A DNA stretch of 63,766 nucleotides from Chthonobacter rhizosphaerae (GTDB taxonomy: Bacteria; Pseudomonadota; Alphaproteobacteria; Rhizobiales; Pleomorphomonadaceae), in contig NZ_JACDIS010000019.1 of NCBI RefSeq assembly GCF_013839525.1, positions 1-63,766 of the forward strand, written 5' to 3'. The number at the start of each line of letters is the position of its first letter. Within the stretch, counting starts at the first letter, position 1. The notes under the pieces were generated by a model. That model was not told the origin of the DNA. It did not search any database and was given only the letters and a program-made list of their open reading frames with translations. Made by a program: the position numbers and the translations under genes. Shown piece after piece: positions 19,041 to 29,924 of the stretch.

Positions 19041-19422
19041 GGGGGACCTCCTCGTCAATGGGCGGGGCGACGCCCGGTGGTCGCCGGGCCCGTCTCGCCG
19101 GTCGCGGGGTGAAACCCCGTCTTCGCGGTGCAGCATAGCGGCCCGCGTGCGGGCGGGCCAATTCGCCCTTCGGCGACGTGCCGCCGGGGCAACCGCCCTG
19201 CGGAAAATCCCTCATCGTTCAACAGATCGTGACGGTCGGCCGGAGATTGCCCGGATTTGCTCATACAAATACCGGTCCCACGCCCGTGCGGCCCTCCGGA
19301 CGCCTTGACATCCCGCGGCGCAGCACCGACGTCCCGGTCGGGCCGGACGCCTCCCCCGGCCTTTTCCCGGGACCGGCCCTGCCGGCCCCGGCCCTCCTCA
19401 TCGACGTCCAGGACGTGTTCTC
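19041..19422. other. Intergenic region between divergent genes, no gene seen
   Basis: These 382 bases separate the divergent CitE-like and ene-reductase genes. I see no protein gene, no RNA gene and no clear palindrome or consensus promoter, although both promoters must lie here. Confidence 0.5.
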
Positions 19423-20520
19423 ATGACCTCCCGACCTGATCTGTTCTCCCCCGTGCGCCTCGGGGCGATCGAGCTCGCCAACCGCGTCGTCATGGCGCCG
19501 CTCACCCGCAGCCGCGCCGACAAGGACGACGCCGTCACCGACCTGACGGTGGAATACTACCGCCAGCGCGCGTCCGCCGGCCTCATCGTCACCGAGGGCT
19601 CGCCCATCTCCCGCCAGGGCAAGGGCTACGCCTACACGCCCGGCATCTTCACCGACCTGCAGGTGGAGCGCTGGCGCAAAGTCACCGACGCGGTCCACGC
19701 CGCCGGCGGCCGGATCGTCATCCAGCTCTGGCACGTGGGCCGCATCTCCCACCCGGACCTCCAGGCGGACGGCGCCCTCCCGGTCGCGCCCTCGGCTGTC
19801 CGGCCGGAGGGCAAGGCCTTCACCGAGGCAGGCTTCAAGGACCTCGTCACGCCCCGGGCCCTCGCGGCGTCCGAACTCCCCGGCATCCTGGACGACTTCC
19901 GCCGCGCCACGGTCAACGCCCGCCGCGCCGGCTTCGACGGCGTGGAGATCCACGGCGCCAACGGCTACCTCCTGGACCAGTTCCTGAAGGACAAGACCAA
20001 CCGGCGCACCGACGCCTACGGCGGCTCGGTGGAGAACCGCATGCGCTTCCCGCTGGAGGTGGTCGACGCGGTCGTGGGCGCCTGGGACAAGGACCACGTG
20101 GGCATCCGCATCTCGCCGGTCAGCCCCGCCAACGACATCGACGACAGCGACCCGAAGGCCGTGTTCGTGCCCTTCGTGGAGGCGCTCTCGGCCCGCGGCC
20201 TCGCCTACCTGCACGTGATCGAGGGCGCCACCGGCGGTCCGCGCGACCTCGGCGGCTGGGACCCGCGCGATCTCCGGTCCGTCTTCAAGGGCGCCTGGAT
20301 GGGCAACAACAGCTACGACCGCGACCTCGCCATGGAGGCGGTGGCGACCGGCGAAGCGGACGTGGTGGCCTTCGGCCGGCCCTTCATCGCCAACCCGGAC
20401 CTCGTGGAGCGCCTGCGCCGCAACGCGCCGCTCGCCGAGCCGGACCGCGCCACCTTCTACGGCGGCGACGCCAAGGGCTACACGGACTATCCGACCCTCG
20501 GCGAGGCGAGCGCCGCCTGA
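19423..20520 (+). CDS. Old yellow enzyme family alkene reductase
   Basis: FMN-dependent ene-reductase of 365 residues (NemA/OYE class), which reduces activated C=C bonds of enones, maleimides or nitro compounds with NAD(P)H. Typical features are LFSPVRLGAIELANRVVMAPLTRSRA, the QLWHVGR strand, the substrate-binding pair His/Asn in EIHGANGYLLDQFL, YGGSVENRMRFPLEVVDAV, and the FMN-phosphate region ADVVAFGRPFIANPDLVERL. Single gene; no adjacent repressor such as NemR was found. The physiological substrate is unknown. Confidence 0.93.
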   Translation: MTSRPDLFSPVRLGAIELANRVVMAPLTRSRADKDDAVTDLTVEYYRQRASAGLIVTEGSPISRQGKGYAYTPGIFTDLQVERWRKVTDAVHAAGGRIVIQLWHVGRISHPDLQADGALPVAPSAVRPEGKAFTEAGFKDLVTPRALAASELPGILDDFRRATVNARRAGFDGVEIHGANGYLLDQFLKDKTNRRTDAYGGSVENRMRFPLEVVDAVVGAWDKDHVGIRISPVSPANDIDDSDPKAVFVPFVEALSARGLAYLHVIEGATGGPRDLGGWDPRDLRSVFKGAWMGNNSYDRDLAMEAVATGEADVVAFGRPFIANPDLVERLRRNAPLAEPDRATFYGGDAKGYTDYPTLGEASAA

Positions 20521-20540
20521 GCGGCTACCCCCGCGACAGC

Positions 20541-20601
20541 GCCGGCGCCCGCAAGCGCCGGCCCACGGCACGCCGGCCGGGAGCGGCCAACCGCTCCCGG
20601 C
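20541..20601. terminator. Two GC-rich hairpins after the ene-reductase gene
   Basis: Two stem-loops lie in the gap: GCCGGCGC with GCGCCGGC (about 20541-20562), and a perfect 11-bp stem (20576-20586 with 20591-20601) with a CCAA loop. Neither is followed by a T-run, so an intrinsic terminator is only possible, not shown. Confidence 0.35.
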
Positions 20602-20714
20602 TCAAGTTCTCGACTGGACGCGCGGCCGTGCGGAACCTCGGGCTCCACCGCCCCGTTCCGTCGGCGACCTCGCCGCCGGGACACCTCCGGGCGCGCCGCC
20701 GACCGGAGCCCTCC

Positions 20715-21671
20715 ATGCCCATCGCCAAGTCCCGTGCCGCCACCGTCCTCGGCCTTGCCGCGCTGGCCGCCGCTTCCGCCGTCGTCGTCCGGGAGGCGGC
20801 CCGCCGCGCCGAGCGGCGGCATCCGCCCATGGGCGACTTCGTCGAGGTGGACGGCGTCCGCCTCCACTACGTGGCCGAGGGCGACGGCCCGCCCCTCGTG
20901 CTCCTCCACGGCAACGGCAGCATGATCCAGGATTTCGCCTCCAGCGCGCTCGTCCGCGAGGCGGCGCTCCGCTGGCGGGTGATCGTGTTCGACCGGCCGG
21001 GATACGGCTACTCCACCCGGCCGCGCGGACGCCGTTTCACCCCGAAGGCCCAGGCGGACCTGTTCGTGAAGGCTTTCGCGGCCCTCGGGCTCCACCGGCC
21101 GATCGTGCTCGGCCATTCCTACGGAGCGCTCGTCGCCGCCGCCATCGGCGTGCGCCACCCGGAGGCGATCAAGGCGCTCGTGCTGGCCTCCGGCTACTAT
21201 TTCCCGTCCGTCCGGCCGGAAGCGCCGGTGTTCGGCCTCGCCGCCGTGCCGGTGCTCGGCGACGTCCTCCGCCACACGGTCTCGCCGGTCCTCACGCGGC
21301 TGATCTGGCCCGGCCTGATGCGGGTGATCTTCGGCCCGAAGCCCGAGCCGGAGAGCTTCCGGCGCGGCTTTCCGAAGAGCCTCGCGCTCCGCCCCGGCCC
21401 GCTCCGGGCGAGCGCCGCCGAGGCGCTCGACATGATCCCGGCGGCCGCGGGCCTCAGCCGCGACTACGGGCACATCGCCGTCCCGACCGTGGTGATCGCC
21501 GGCGCGGACGACCGGATGGTCGACACCGCCTACCAGTCGGGCGCGCTCCACAGGGCCATCCCGGGCAGCCGGCTCGTGGTGCTGCCCGGGTTCGGCCACA
21601 TGGTCCACCACGGCGCGTCCTCCGCCGTGGCGGCGGCCGTCCTGGAGGCGGAGCGGCTGGCGGCGGCCTGA
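20715..21671 (+). CDS. Alpha/beta hydrolase, probably membrane-anchored
   Basis: Serine hydrolase of 318 residues. An N-terminal hydrophobic segment (ATVLGLAALAAASAVVV, about residues 7-24) probably anchors it in the inner membrane. The fold shows the oxyanion region LVLLHGNG, the nucleophile elbow GHSYG, the acid Asp in IAGADDRMVD and the catalytic His in GFGHMVHH. The start at 20715 (ribosome-binding site GGAG) is preferred to the GTG at 20628, whose extra residues are Arg/Pro-rich. The substrate is unknown; the GNGSMIQDF region resembles epoxide hydrolase/dehalogenase-like members. Confidence 0.88.
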   Translation: MPIAKSRAATVLGLAALAAASAVVVREAARRAERRHPPMGDFVEVDGVRLHYVAEGDGPPLVLLHGNGSMIQDFASSALVREAALRWRVIVFDRPGYGYSTRPRGRRFTPKAQADLFVKAFAALGLHRPIVLGHSYGALVAAAIGVRHPEAIKALVLASGYYFPSVRPEAPVFGLAAVPVLGDVLRHTVSPVLTRLIWPGLMRVIFGPKPEPESFRRGFPKSLALRPGPLRASAAEALDMIPAAAGLSRDYGHIAVPTVVIAGADDRMVDTAYQSGALHRAIPGSRLVVLPGFGHMVHHGASSAVAAAVLEAERLAAA

Positions 21672-21720
21672 CCGCCGCCGCCGCGCGGATCCGGCCGCTG
21701 GACCTGTCCGGTCCTTCGCG

Positions 21721-23067
21721 TCACTCCGCCTTGGCGGCCAGGAAGTCCGGCACCTCCAGGAGCACGAACTCGGTGTCGTCGATCGCCGACACGGAGCGGC
21801 CCTTGGAGAAGGGGAAGTTGTTGTCGTTCACCACCAGGATGTGGCGCTCGTCCACCCGTTCCACGTTCTCGATGGTGACGAAGGGCATCCGGAAGGTCTT
21901 GTCGTCCCGGTTGCCCTGGCGGGCGACGCCGTTCGGGTCGTCGATGGCGAGGAGATCGAGAGCCGCCACCTTCTTCACCGGCTGGCCCGGTTCCACGCCC
22001 GCGAAGTCGATCATAGTGATCCGCTTCAGCTGCGCCGGCTGCTTGTGGCAGTCGGCGGTCTGGCCGTCCTTGCAGGCGAGTTCCGCGTCGCCCTGGCCGT
22101 TGTCGCGCTCGATGACGAGACCGCGGGTCGCGTCGATCATGTTGAAGTCGCCGATGGCGTTGCCGTTCGCCTCCAGCGGATAATGCCACCAGGTGCCGGT
22201 GAAGCTCTTCGTCGCCACGTCGTATTCGAAGATCCGCAGCGCCTCAGTGCCGTTCACCGTCTCGTAGGCGCCGTTCAGGTGGAGCGGGCCCTCCAGCAGC
22301 GGATAGAGCTTCGTGCCGTCCACCGAGGCGGCGAGCCCCTCGTAGCCGCGCGAGCGCTTGGCGTTGAAGGCCGGCAGGGCGCCGTCCGGGCTGGCCGGCA
22401 GGGCGAGACGATAATGGTCGGGCGACTGCACCGTCAGGTCGCCCACCCTGGTCTCCTGGAAGGAGACGACCTTGCCGGTCTCCCGCTCCACCGCGATCAG
22501 GTAGGGGCCGAACTCCTCGCCGATGAAGAGAAGGTCGCCCACCGGCTGGACGCCTTCGAGGTCGAGGTCCGAGCCCGTCAGGTAGCGCTCCTTCGTGCCC
22601 TCCATGGCGATCGCGAACGGAATCACCTTGTCCGGGTCGTTGAGGAAGGTGGTCTTCACCACCTCCACGGTGCCGGCGGCGAAGTCCGGCTTCACCACGT
22701 GGACCATCAGCATGGCGTCCTCGGAATTGGCCTTGGCGCCGAAGCCGTTGTCGGTCAGCACCAGGTAGCTGCCGTCGCCGAGCGCCTTGATGCCGGAGAA
22801 GCCCTGCAGCGGCTGGCCCTTTACCGGCAGGGTCGCGCCGCTGCCCGCTTCGGCGCGGATGCGGGCGGGGTCCTTGTCCGTGGTGAACTTGCCGGAAACC
22901 TGCAGCGCCTCCGGGGCGTCGGCGGGCGCCGGCACGAAGGAGGCCGCGGGCAGCACGGCGTGCCCGGCGAGGACCGCCGGCTTCATGTCGGCCGCCGGGG
23001 CGGCGACGGTCAGGGCGGCGGTGGTCAGGGCGGCGAGCGACAGGGTGGCGGGAAGCGAAAGGCGCAT
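21721..23067 (-). CDS. Secreted esterase-like phytase family protein
   Basis: Exported protein of 448 residues with a clear signal peptide (MRLSLPATLSLAALTTAALTV, cleavage near APAADMKP). The body matches the esterase-like activity of phytase domain (beta-propeller-like; GFSGIKALGDGSYLVLTDNG, SDLDLEGVQPVGDLLFIGEEFGPYL, RGYEGLAASVDG, VNDNNFPFSKGR). Members are periplasmic or extracellular and are thought to act on phosphate esters, but few have been tested. One Cys pair (ELACKDGQTADCHK) could form a disulfide. It is convergent with the hydrolase gene. Confidence 0.85.
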   Translation of the reverse strand: MRLSLPATLSLAALTTAALTVAAPAADMKPAVLAGHAVLPAASFVPAPADAPEALQVSGKFTTDKDPARIRAEAGSGATLPVKGQPLQGFSGIKALGDGSYLVLTDNGFGAKANSEDAMLMVHVVKPDFAAGTVEVVKTTFLNDPDKVIPFAIAMEGTKERYLTGSDLDLEGVQPVGDLLFIGEEFGPYLIAVERETGKVVSFQETRVGDLTVQSPDHYRLALPASPDGALPAFNAKRSRGYEGLAASVDGTKLYPLLEGPLHLNGAYETVNGTEALRIFEYDVATKSFTGTWWHYPLEANGNAIGDFNMIDATRGLVIERDNGQGDAELACKDGQTADCHKQPAQLKRITMIDFAGVEPGQPVKKVAALDLLAIDDPNGVARQGNRDDKTFRMPFVTIENVERVDERHILVVNDNNFPFSKGRSVSAIDDTEFVLLEVPDFLAAKAE

Positions 23068-23201
23068 CGGGAAAACCCTCCGGACGTGTCCGAGGGCACC
23101 ATCGCTAGCGCCGGCCGGTCACAGCCGGTTGGCGGAACGGTGACGGGCCGATGAACCGGTGTTCGCCCGCGATGTCGGCGACCGACCCGCCGCCCCGGCC
23201 C

Positions 23202-23999
23202 TCACGCCTTCAGCAGCCACGCATGCTCCGGCGCGTTGTGGAATTTCCAGGTGCGCGTCGGCCCCGCCATCACGTTGAGATAATAGAGGTCATAGCCCGC
23301 GATCGTGGCGCACGGGTGGTAGCCCTTCGGCACCAGCGTCACCACCCCGTCCTCCACCACCATGGCCTCGTCGAGGCTCCGGTCGTCCGTGTAGACCCGC
23401 TGGAAAGCGAAGCCCTGGGGTGGCTGGACGCGGTGGTAGTAGGTCTCCTCCAGGGCGGACTCGTGCGGCAGGTTGTCCTCGTCGTGCTTGTGGGGCGGGT
23501 AGCTCGACGTGTTGCCGCCGGGCGTGATCACCTCCACGACGAGGAGCGAATCCGCCTCTTCGGTCTCCGGCAGGATGTTGGCCACATGGCGCACGTTGGC
23601 GCCCTTGCCGCGGGTCTCCTGGCCGACCGCGTCCGGGCCGATCAGCCGGGGCGGCCGCGCGCCCGGAACGCCCGGCGCGGAGCAGACCGCGAGCGTCACC
23701 TCCGTCTCGGCCGCCACCGTCCACCGGTCGCCGGCGGGCGCGTAGACCGACCAGGGCTTGCCGTCGAACGGGCTCATCCGCTCCCCGATCACCCCGAAGT
23801 CCGCCTCCCCCACCGTCACCGCCGCCCGTCCGGATACCAGCACCAGGCAGACCTCCCGGTCCCCGGTCGTGGCCGACGCCGTCTCGCCCGGCCGCAGCCG
23901 GTGGAGGTCGAAGCCCACATAGGTCCAGCCGGCGCTCTCCGGCGTCACGTGGTGCACGCGCCCGGCGTCGCCGGCCGGTCGGAGGAGGAGGTTCGGCAT
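23202..23999 (-). CDS. iolB: 5-deoxy-glucuronate isomerase
   Basis: IolB, 265 residues, a double-cupin metalloenzyme that isomerises 5-deoxy-D-glucuronate to 5-dehydro-2-deoxy-D-gluconate in myo-inositol catabolism. The second cupin shows the metal ligands in SYPPHKHDED and the downstream Glu of ESALEETYYHR; the C-terminus has GYDLYYLNVMAGP.R.W..HN.PEHAW, typical of the family. The ATG at 23999 gives the standard N-terminus; a TTG five codons upstream is less likely. It is the last gene of iolRCDEB and follows iolE after 56 bp. Confidence 0.95.
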   Translation of the reverse strand: MPNLLLRPAGDAGRVHHVTPESAGWTYVGFDLHRLRPGETASATTGDREVCLVLVSGRAAVTVGEADFGVIGERMSPFDGKPWSVYAPAGDRWTVAAETEVTLAVCSAPGVPGARPPRLIGPDAVGQETRGKGANVRHVANILPETEEADSLLVVEVITPGGNTSSYPPHKHDEDNLPHESALEETYYHRVQPPQGFAFQRVYTDDRSLDEAMVVEDGVVTLVPKGYHPCATIAGYDLYYLNVMAGPTRTWKFHNAPEHAWLLKA

Positions 24000-24055
24000 G
24001 GCGGCTCGTTCCAATCTCGTCGGTGTCTCGTCGGTGCCCGTCGGTGGACCGGCGG

Positions 24056-24940
24056 TCAGGCCCTGAGGCCGGCCTCGCGCAGGAAACCGGTGAGGTTCCG
24101 GTAGCCCATGGAGACATAGTGGTAGGGGTTGGCCTTCTCCGGGTCCTGCTCGGCCTCGATCACCACCCAGCCGTCATAGTCGGGGATCTGCCGGAACACC
24201 GACACGTAGTCCACGGTCCCGTCGCCCGGCACCGTGTAGACGCCCGAGAGCACCGAATCGAGGAAGGACCAGTCCTCCGCCTCGGACCGGGCGCGCACGT
24301 CCGCCCGCACGTCCTTGCAGTGCACGTGGCCGATGCGGTCGCGGTGGAGCCGGGCGAGGCGCACCGGGTCGGCGCCGCCCCAGGTGGCGTGGCCGGTGTC
24401 GAGGAGAAGCTTCACCGCCGGGCCGGTGCCGGCCATGAAGCGGTCGATCTCCGCCTCGGTCTGGATCACCGTCCCCATGTGGTGGTGGTAGACGAGCTGC
24501 AGGCCCTCCGCCTTCACGAGCTCGGCGAAGCGGGTCATGCGCGGCAGGAAGACCGCCCAGTCCTCCTCGGTCATCACCGGCCGGCGCGACAGCGGCGCGC
24601 CCTTGTCGCCGTGCACCGTGCCGGTGCATTCGCACACGATCAGCACCTCCGCACCCGCGCCCTTGCGAAGCGCGATGGCCTCGCGGGCGGCCTCCAGCTC
24701 GGCGTCGGCGTCGCGTGTCAGGAGGAAGGTGGAATACCAGCCCGACACGAACACGAGGCCGAAGTCGGCGAGCTTGGCCTTCAGGGCCTCGGCGGTCTTC
24801 GGGAACTTGTTGCCGAGCTCCATGCCCTCGATGCCGATATCGCGCGCCTCGCCGAGGCACTGTTCCAGGCTGATGTTGCCGCCGATCTCGATCATGTCGT
24901 CGTTCGACCAGCAGATCGGATTGGCCCCGATACGGATCAT
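24056..24940 (-). CDS. iolE: myo-Inosose-2 dehydratase
   Basis: IolE, 294 residues, TIM-barrel metalloenzyme of the xylose-isomerase-like superfamily; dehydrates 2-keto-myo-inositol (inosose) to the diketone used by IolD. It begins MIRIGANPICWSNDD, a signature of IolE, followed by GIEGMELGNKFP, VYHHHMGTVIQTEAEIDRFM, LLDTGHATWGGADP and GHVHCKDVR, which supply the metal ligands. The ribosome-binding site GGAGAGAG fixes the start at 24940. It lies 65 bp downstream of iolD. Confidence 0.96.
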   Translation of the reverse strand: MIRIGANPICWSNDDMIEIGGNISLEQCLGEARDIGIEGMELGNKFPKTAEALKAKLADFGLVFVSGWYSTFLLTRDADAELEAAREAIALRKGAGAEVLIVCECTGTVHGDKGAPLSRRPVMTEEDWAVFLPRMTRFAELVKAEGLQLVYHHHMGTVIQTEAEIDRFMAGTGPAVKLLLDTGHATWGGADPVRLARLHRDRIGHVHCKDVRADVRARSEAEDWSFLDSVLSGVYTVPGDGTVDYVSVFRQIPDYDGWVVIEAEQDPEKANPYHYVSMGYRNLTGFLREAGLRA

Positions 24941-25005
24941 GGAAGCTCTCTCCAGAAGAAAAGGTCTCTTTATGCGACGTCCGGACGTCCCGCGCGGATC
25001 TCGGG

Positions 25006-26850
<1,845 letters not shown>

Positions 26851-26905
26851 CGCGGTCGTGTCCTCGCCAGGTCCGGTCTCGTCGTGGTTTTCCGTCAGCG
26901 CCCGC

Positions 26906-28816
26906 TCAGGCCGCCCGGGTCCGGGCGGCCGCGTCCCAGGCGGCCACCAGGCCCTCGAACCGCCCGGCCATGTCGGCGACCGCCGCCTCGTCGGTGATCG
27001 ACCCGGCCAGCCAGCGCGGCGCCGCGTCGGCGAAGATGGTGCGGCCGACCGCGAAGCCCTTCACGAGCCGGGAGGTCGCGGCCACCCGGAAGGCCTCGGC
27101 CAGCTCCTCGGCCGGCGCCTCCAGGCCGAGCAGCACGATGCCCCGGCACCAGGGGTCGTTGGCCGCGATCACCGCCTCGATCCTCGCCCAGGCCGCCGGG
27201 CTCGCCTGCGCCTCCAGCTTCCACCAGTCCGGCCTGATGCCGAGATCGTAGAGCCGGGTCAGCACCGCCGCCACCGTGTCGTCGCCGAGCGGCCCGTGCC
27301 GGCCGGCGATGATCTCCACCAGCAGCTCGCGCCCCACCGTGCGGGCCGCGTCGGCGAGGCGCAGGAGCTCGCGCTCCTGGCGGGCCTTCAGGTCGTCCGG
27401 ATCGTCCGGATGGTAGAAGCAGAGGCATTTCACCGTGTGGCCCACGGGCCATTCGGTCAGGTGGCTGCCGAGGTCCGGCATCCGGTCGAAGTCGAGCGGT
27501 CGGGAGCCCGGCTTCTCCACCGGCCGGCCAATCCAGAACGGATGGCGCGCCGCCTTGAACAGCGCCTTGCCGCCATGGGTGCCGTCGAGCAGCATGCCGA
27601 AGCCCTCCCGCCCGCGGGCGACCCGGGCGGCCGCCTCCACGGCCAGCACCTTGAAGTCGGCGATCCGGCCCCGGTCCGCTCCCGCCCGGTCGGCGATCTC
27701 CTCCAGCTGCGCCCGGTGGTCGATGGCGAGCGCCATCAGGCCCGCCGGCTGGGCGCGCCGGGTGGTCGCCCAGTGGATGTGGTTGAGGTCCGGGTCCTTG
27801 CGCAGCGCCCGGGTGCGGGCGCCCTTCTCCAGGAAGTGCCGCAGCTCTTCGAAGGTCGGGTATTCGGGCGCGCAGAGGAGGCGCGACACCGCGAACGCCC
27901 CGCAGGCGTTCGCCCAGGTGGCCGAGGTCGCGTGCGGCTCGCCCCGCAGCCATCCGCGCAGGAAGCCCGACATGAAGGCGTCGCCGGCGCCGAGCACGTT
28001 GTAGACCTCGATCGGGAAACCCTCGCCCACGATGCCGTCCGCGAGGTCCTCCGGGATCGGCCCGTCATAGACCACGCACCCCTCCGCGCCGCGCTTCAGC
28101 ACGATGGTGGCGGCCGTCAGCGCCCGGATCGCCCTGAGGGCCTCCGGCACCGTGTCGGCGCCGGAGGCGATCAGGATCTCCTCCTCGGTGCCGACCACCA
28201 GGTCGCAGTCGGCCAGCACCGGCCGCAGCCGCTCGCTCACCGCGTCCGACTTCACGTAGCGGGAGAAGCCGGCGTCGTGGCCGGCGAGACCCCAGAGGTT
28301 CGGCCGGTAGTCGATGTCGAACACCACCCTGCCGCCCGTCGCCCGGGCGATCCGGATCGCCTTCGCCTGCGCGGCGGCGGTGTTCGGGCGCGAGAAGTGC
28401 GTGCCGGTCACCACGACGGCGGCGGCCGAGCCGATCAGCGCCTCGTCCACGTCGCCCTCGTCGAGGGCCATGTCGGCGCAGTCCGTGCGGTAGAAGATCA
28501 TCGGCGAGACGCCCTCGTCCTCCACGGCGAGGAGGACGAGGGCCGTCAGCCGCTCCCGGTCCACCTTGACGCCGTCGGTCGAGACGCCCTCGCGCGCCAG
28601 CTGTTCGCGGATGAAGCCGCCCATCTGCTCGGCGCCCACCCGCGTCAGGAGGGCGGACTTGAGCCCGAGCCGCGCGGTGCCGACCGCGATGTTGGCCGGG
28701 CAGCCGCCCACCGACTTGGCGAAGGACGCGATGTCCTCCAGGCGCGAGCCGATCTGCTGCCCGTAGAGGTCGACCGAGGCCCGTCCGATCGTCACCACGT
28801 CCAGGGTCTTGGCCAT
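26906..28816 (-). CDS. iolC: Bifunctional 5-dehydro-2-deoxygluconokinase / 5-dehydro-2-deoxyphosphogluconate aldolase
   Basis: Protein of 636 residues joining two steps. Residues ~1-325 are the PfkB-family kinase IolC (GGCPANIAVGTARLGLKSAL, and the ATP/anion-hole motif VLGAGDAFMSGFLRGWL with the catalytic Asp). Residues ~330-636 are a DUF2090 aldolase domain that replaces the separate IolJ (AVEAAARVARGREGFGMLLDGTHGGKAL...). The product is split to DHAP and malonate semialdehyde. This fusion is usual in alphaproteobacteria. The start at 28816 has a strong ribosome-binding site (GGGAGGAG). It is the first catabolic gene after iolR, with IolR operators about 150-190 bp upstream. Confidence 0.95.
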   Translation of the reverse strand: MAKTLDVVTIGRASVDLYGQQIGSRLEDIASFAKSVGGCPANIAVGTARLGLKSALLTRVGAEQMGGFIREQLAREGVSTDGVKVDRERLTALVLLAVEDEGVSPMIFYRTDCADMALDEGDVDEALIGSAAAVVVTGTHFSRPNTAAAQAKAIRIARATGGRVVFDIDYRPNLWGLAGHDAGFSRYVKSDAVSERLRPVLADCDLVVGTEEEILIASGADTVPEALRAIRALTAATIVLKRGAEGCVVYDGPIPEDLADGIVGEGFPIEVYNVLGAGDAFMSGFLRGWLRGEPHATSATWANACGAFAVSRLLCAPEYPTFEELRHFLEKGARTRALRKDPDLNHIHWATTRRAQPAGLMALAIDHRAQLEEIADRAGADRGRIADFKVLAVEAAARVARGREGFGMLLDGTHGGKALFKAARHPFWIGRPVEKPGSRPLDFDRMPDLGSHLTEWPVGHTVKCLCFYHPDDPDDLKARQERELLRLADAARTVGRELLVEIIAGRHGPLGDDTVAAVLTRLYDLGIRPDWWKLEAQASPAAWARIEAVIAANDPWCRGIVLLGLEAPAEELAEAFRVAATSRLVKGFAVGRTIFADAAPRWLAGSITDEAAVADMAGRFEGLVAAWDAAARTRAA

Positions 28817-28964
28817 GTCGCTCCTCCCGGCGCCGGTCCGGCCGGCTGGCCGCGCCTCCGTCCCGCGCGATCCGCCCATCAGGCGACGGTCAGCGCGGTC
28901 CACGCGATCCGGCGCGGACGGCGGCCCCGCCCGCGGCGCGCCCGGCCGAGCCGCCGCCCGAAAT

Positions 28965-28979
28965 GAAGCATACGTTTCC
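28965..28979. promoter_or_regulatory. Second, diverged IolR-like site upstream of iolC
   Basis: On the minus strand it reads GGAAACGTATGCTTC. It keeps the inner CGTATG of the perfect site 29 bp away (centre to centre), with one extra base in each arm. It may be an auxiliary operator between iolR and iolC; weaker evidence than the perfect sites. Confidence 0.4.
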
Positions 28980-28986
28980 GCCCCGG

Positions 28987-29871
28987 TCAATCTGGAACGT
29001 ATGTTCCATTCTCGGCGGACCGGCGCCGGGCCTCCGCCACCGCCACGGCCAGCGTCATGGCGAGCGCCATGGTGGCGGCGAGGGAACGGAAGCCCTGGTA
29101 GTCCGCCTCCACCACCTCGAACCAGATCCGCCCGTCGGCCACCAGCGGGCTGAACGGGCTGTCGGTCACCACCACCACCGGCGTCCGCCGGGCGATCTGC
29201 CGGGTGAGGTCGACCGTCGCCGACGCATAGGGCGTGAAGCTGATCGCGATGGCGGCGTCCCGCTCGGTGGCGAACGACACGGTCTCCGCGTCCACCCCGT
29301 TCGGCGAGCCCACCAGCACGGTCTTCACGCCGAGCTTGCCGAAGGCGTAGTTCAGGGTGCTGGCGATCGGGTAGGACCGCCGCTGGGCGATCAGGTAGAT
29401 GGTCTCGGCCCGGGCGAGAAGCGCCACGGCGGCGTCGATCGCCTGGAGATCCGCCCGCTCGTGCAGGGCCTCGATGGACCGGGTGGCCGCCGCGCAGAAG
29501 CCGTCGAACACCGCTGCGGCCGCGGAGGCGCCGCGCCCGTCCGCGCGCAGCGATCTCAGCCGGTCGTCATAGGGGGCGACTCGGTCGCGCAGGCGGTCGC
29601 GGAACACCGCCTGCAGGTCGGAAAAGCCCTGGAAACCGATCGCCTGGGAGAAGCGCACCAGGGTGGAGGGCTGCACGGCCGCCTTCTCGGCGATGCTCGC
29701 CACCGTCCCGAAGGCGATCTCGTCCGGGTTGGCCATCGCGAAGGCGCCCACCTGGGCGAGCCGCTTCGGCAGCCGGATCCGGCCGCTCGCCATCAGGTCC
29801 CTGAGGCTCTGGAAATCGCGCGGCGGACCGTCCGCCGCACCCTCCTCCAAGATCCCGCCCCGATCCGTCAA
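28987..29871 (-). CDS. iolR: RpiR-family regulator of inositol catabolism
   Basis: Repressor with an N-terminal RpiR helix-turn-helix (MASGRIRLPKRLAQVGAF...VASIAEKAAVQPSTLVRFSQAIGF) and a C-terminal SIS sugar-phosphate-binding domain (ERADLQAIDAAVALLARAETIYLIAQRRSYPIA...). Alphaproteobacterial IolR is of this class and is thought to respond to a phosphorylated inositol intermediate. I place the start at the TTG at 29871, with a strong ribosome-binding site (GGGGAGGT, 5 nt away), giving 294 residues. The longest frame begins at an ATG at 29928, has no ribosome-binding site, and would encode the operator itself as its first codons. The last codons overlap another operator. Confidence 0.9.
   Translation of the reverse strand: MTDRGGILEEGAADGPPRDFQSLRDLMASGRIRLPKRLAQVGAFAMANPDEIAFGTVASIAEKAAVQPSTLVRFSQAIGFQGFSDLQAVFRDRLRDRVAPYDDRLRSLRADGRGASAAAAVFDGFCAAATRSIEALHERADLQAIDAAVALLARAETIYLIAQRRSYPIASTLNYAFGKLGVKTVLVGSPNGVDAETVSFATERDAAIAISFTPYASATVDLTRQIARRTPVVVVTDSPFSPLVADGRIWFEVVEADYQGFRSLAATMALAMTLAVAVAEARRRSAENGTYVPD
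28994..29007. promoter_or_regulatory. IolR operator (GGAA-N6-TTCC) upstream of iolC
   Basis: Perfect palindrome GGAACGTATGTTCC, agreeing with the GGAA-N6-TTCC site described for the RpiR-type IolR of Sinorhizobium. It lies inside the last codons of iolR and about 180 bp before the iolC start, so the iolC promoter region overlaps the iolR coding sequence. Confidence 0.75.
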
Positions 29872-29910
29872 ACCCACCTCCCCGCGCCGCTTGACGCCCG
29901 CGACGAAACT

Positions 29911-29924
29911 GGAATACATGTTCC
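29911..29924. promoter_or_regulatory. IolR operator between iolR and iolG
   Basis: Perfect GGAATACATGTTCC (GGAA-N6-TTCC), 40-53 bp before the preferred iolR start and about 210 bp before divergent iolG. It would allow autoregulation of iolR and possibly control of iolG. It falls within codons of iolR only if the unlikely upstream ATG is used. Confidence 0.72.
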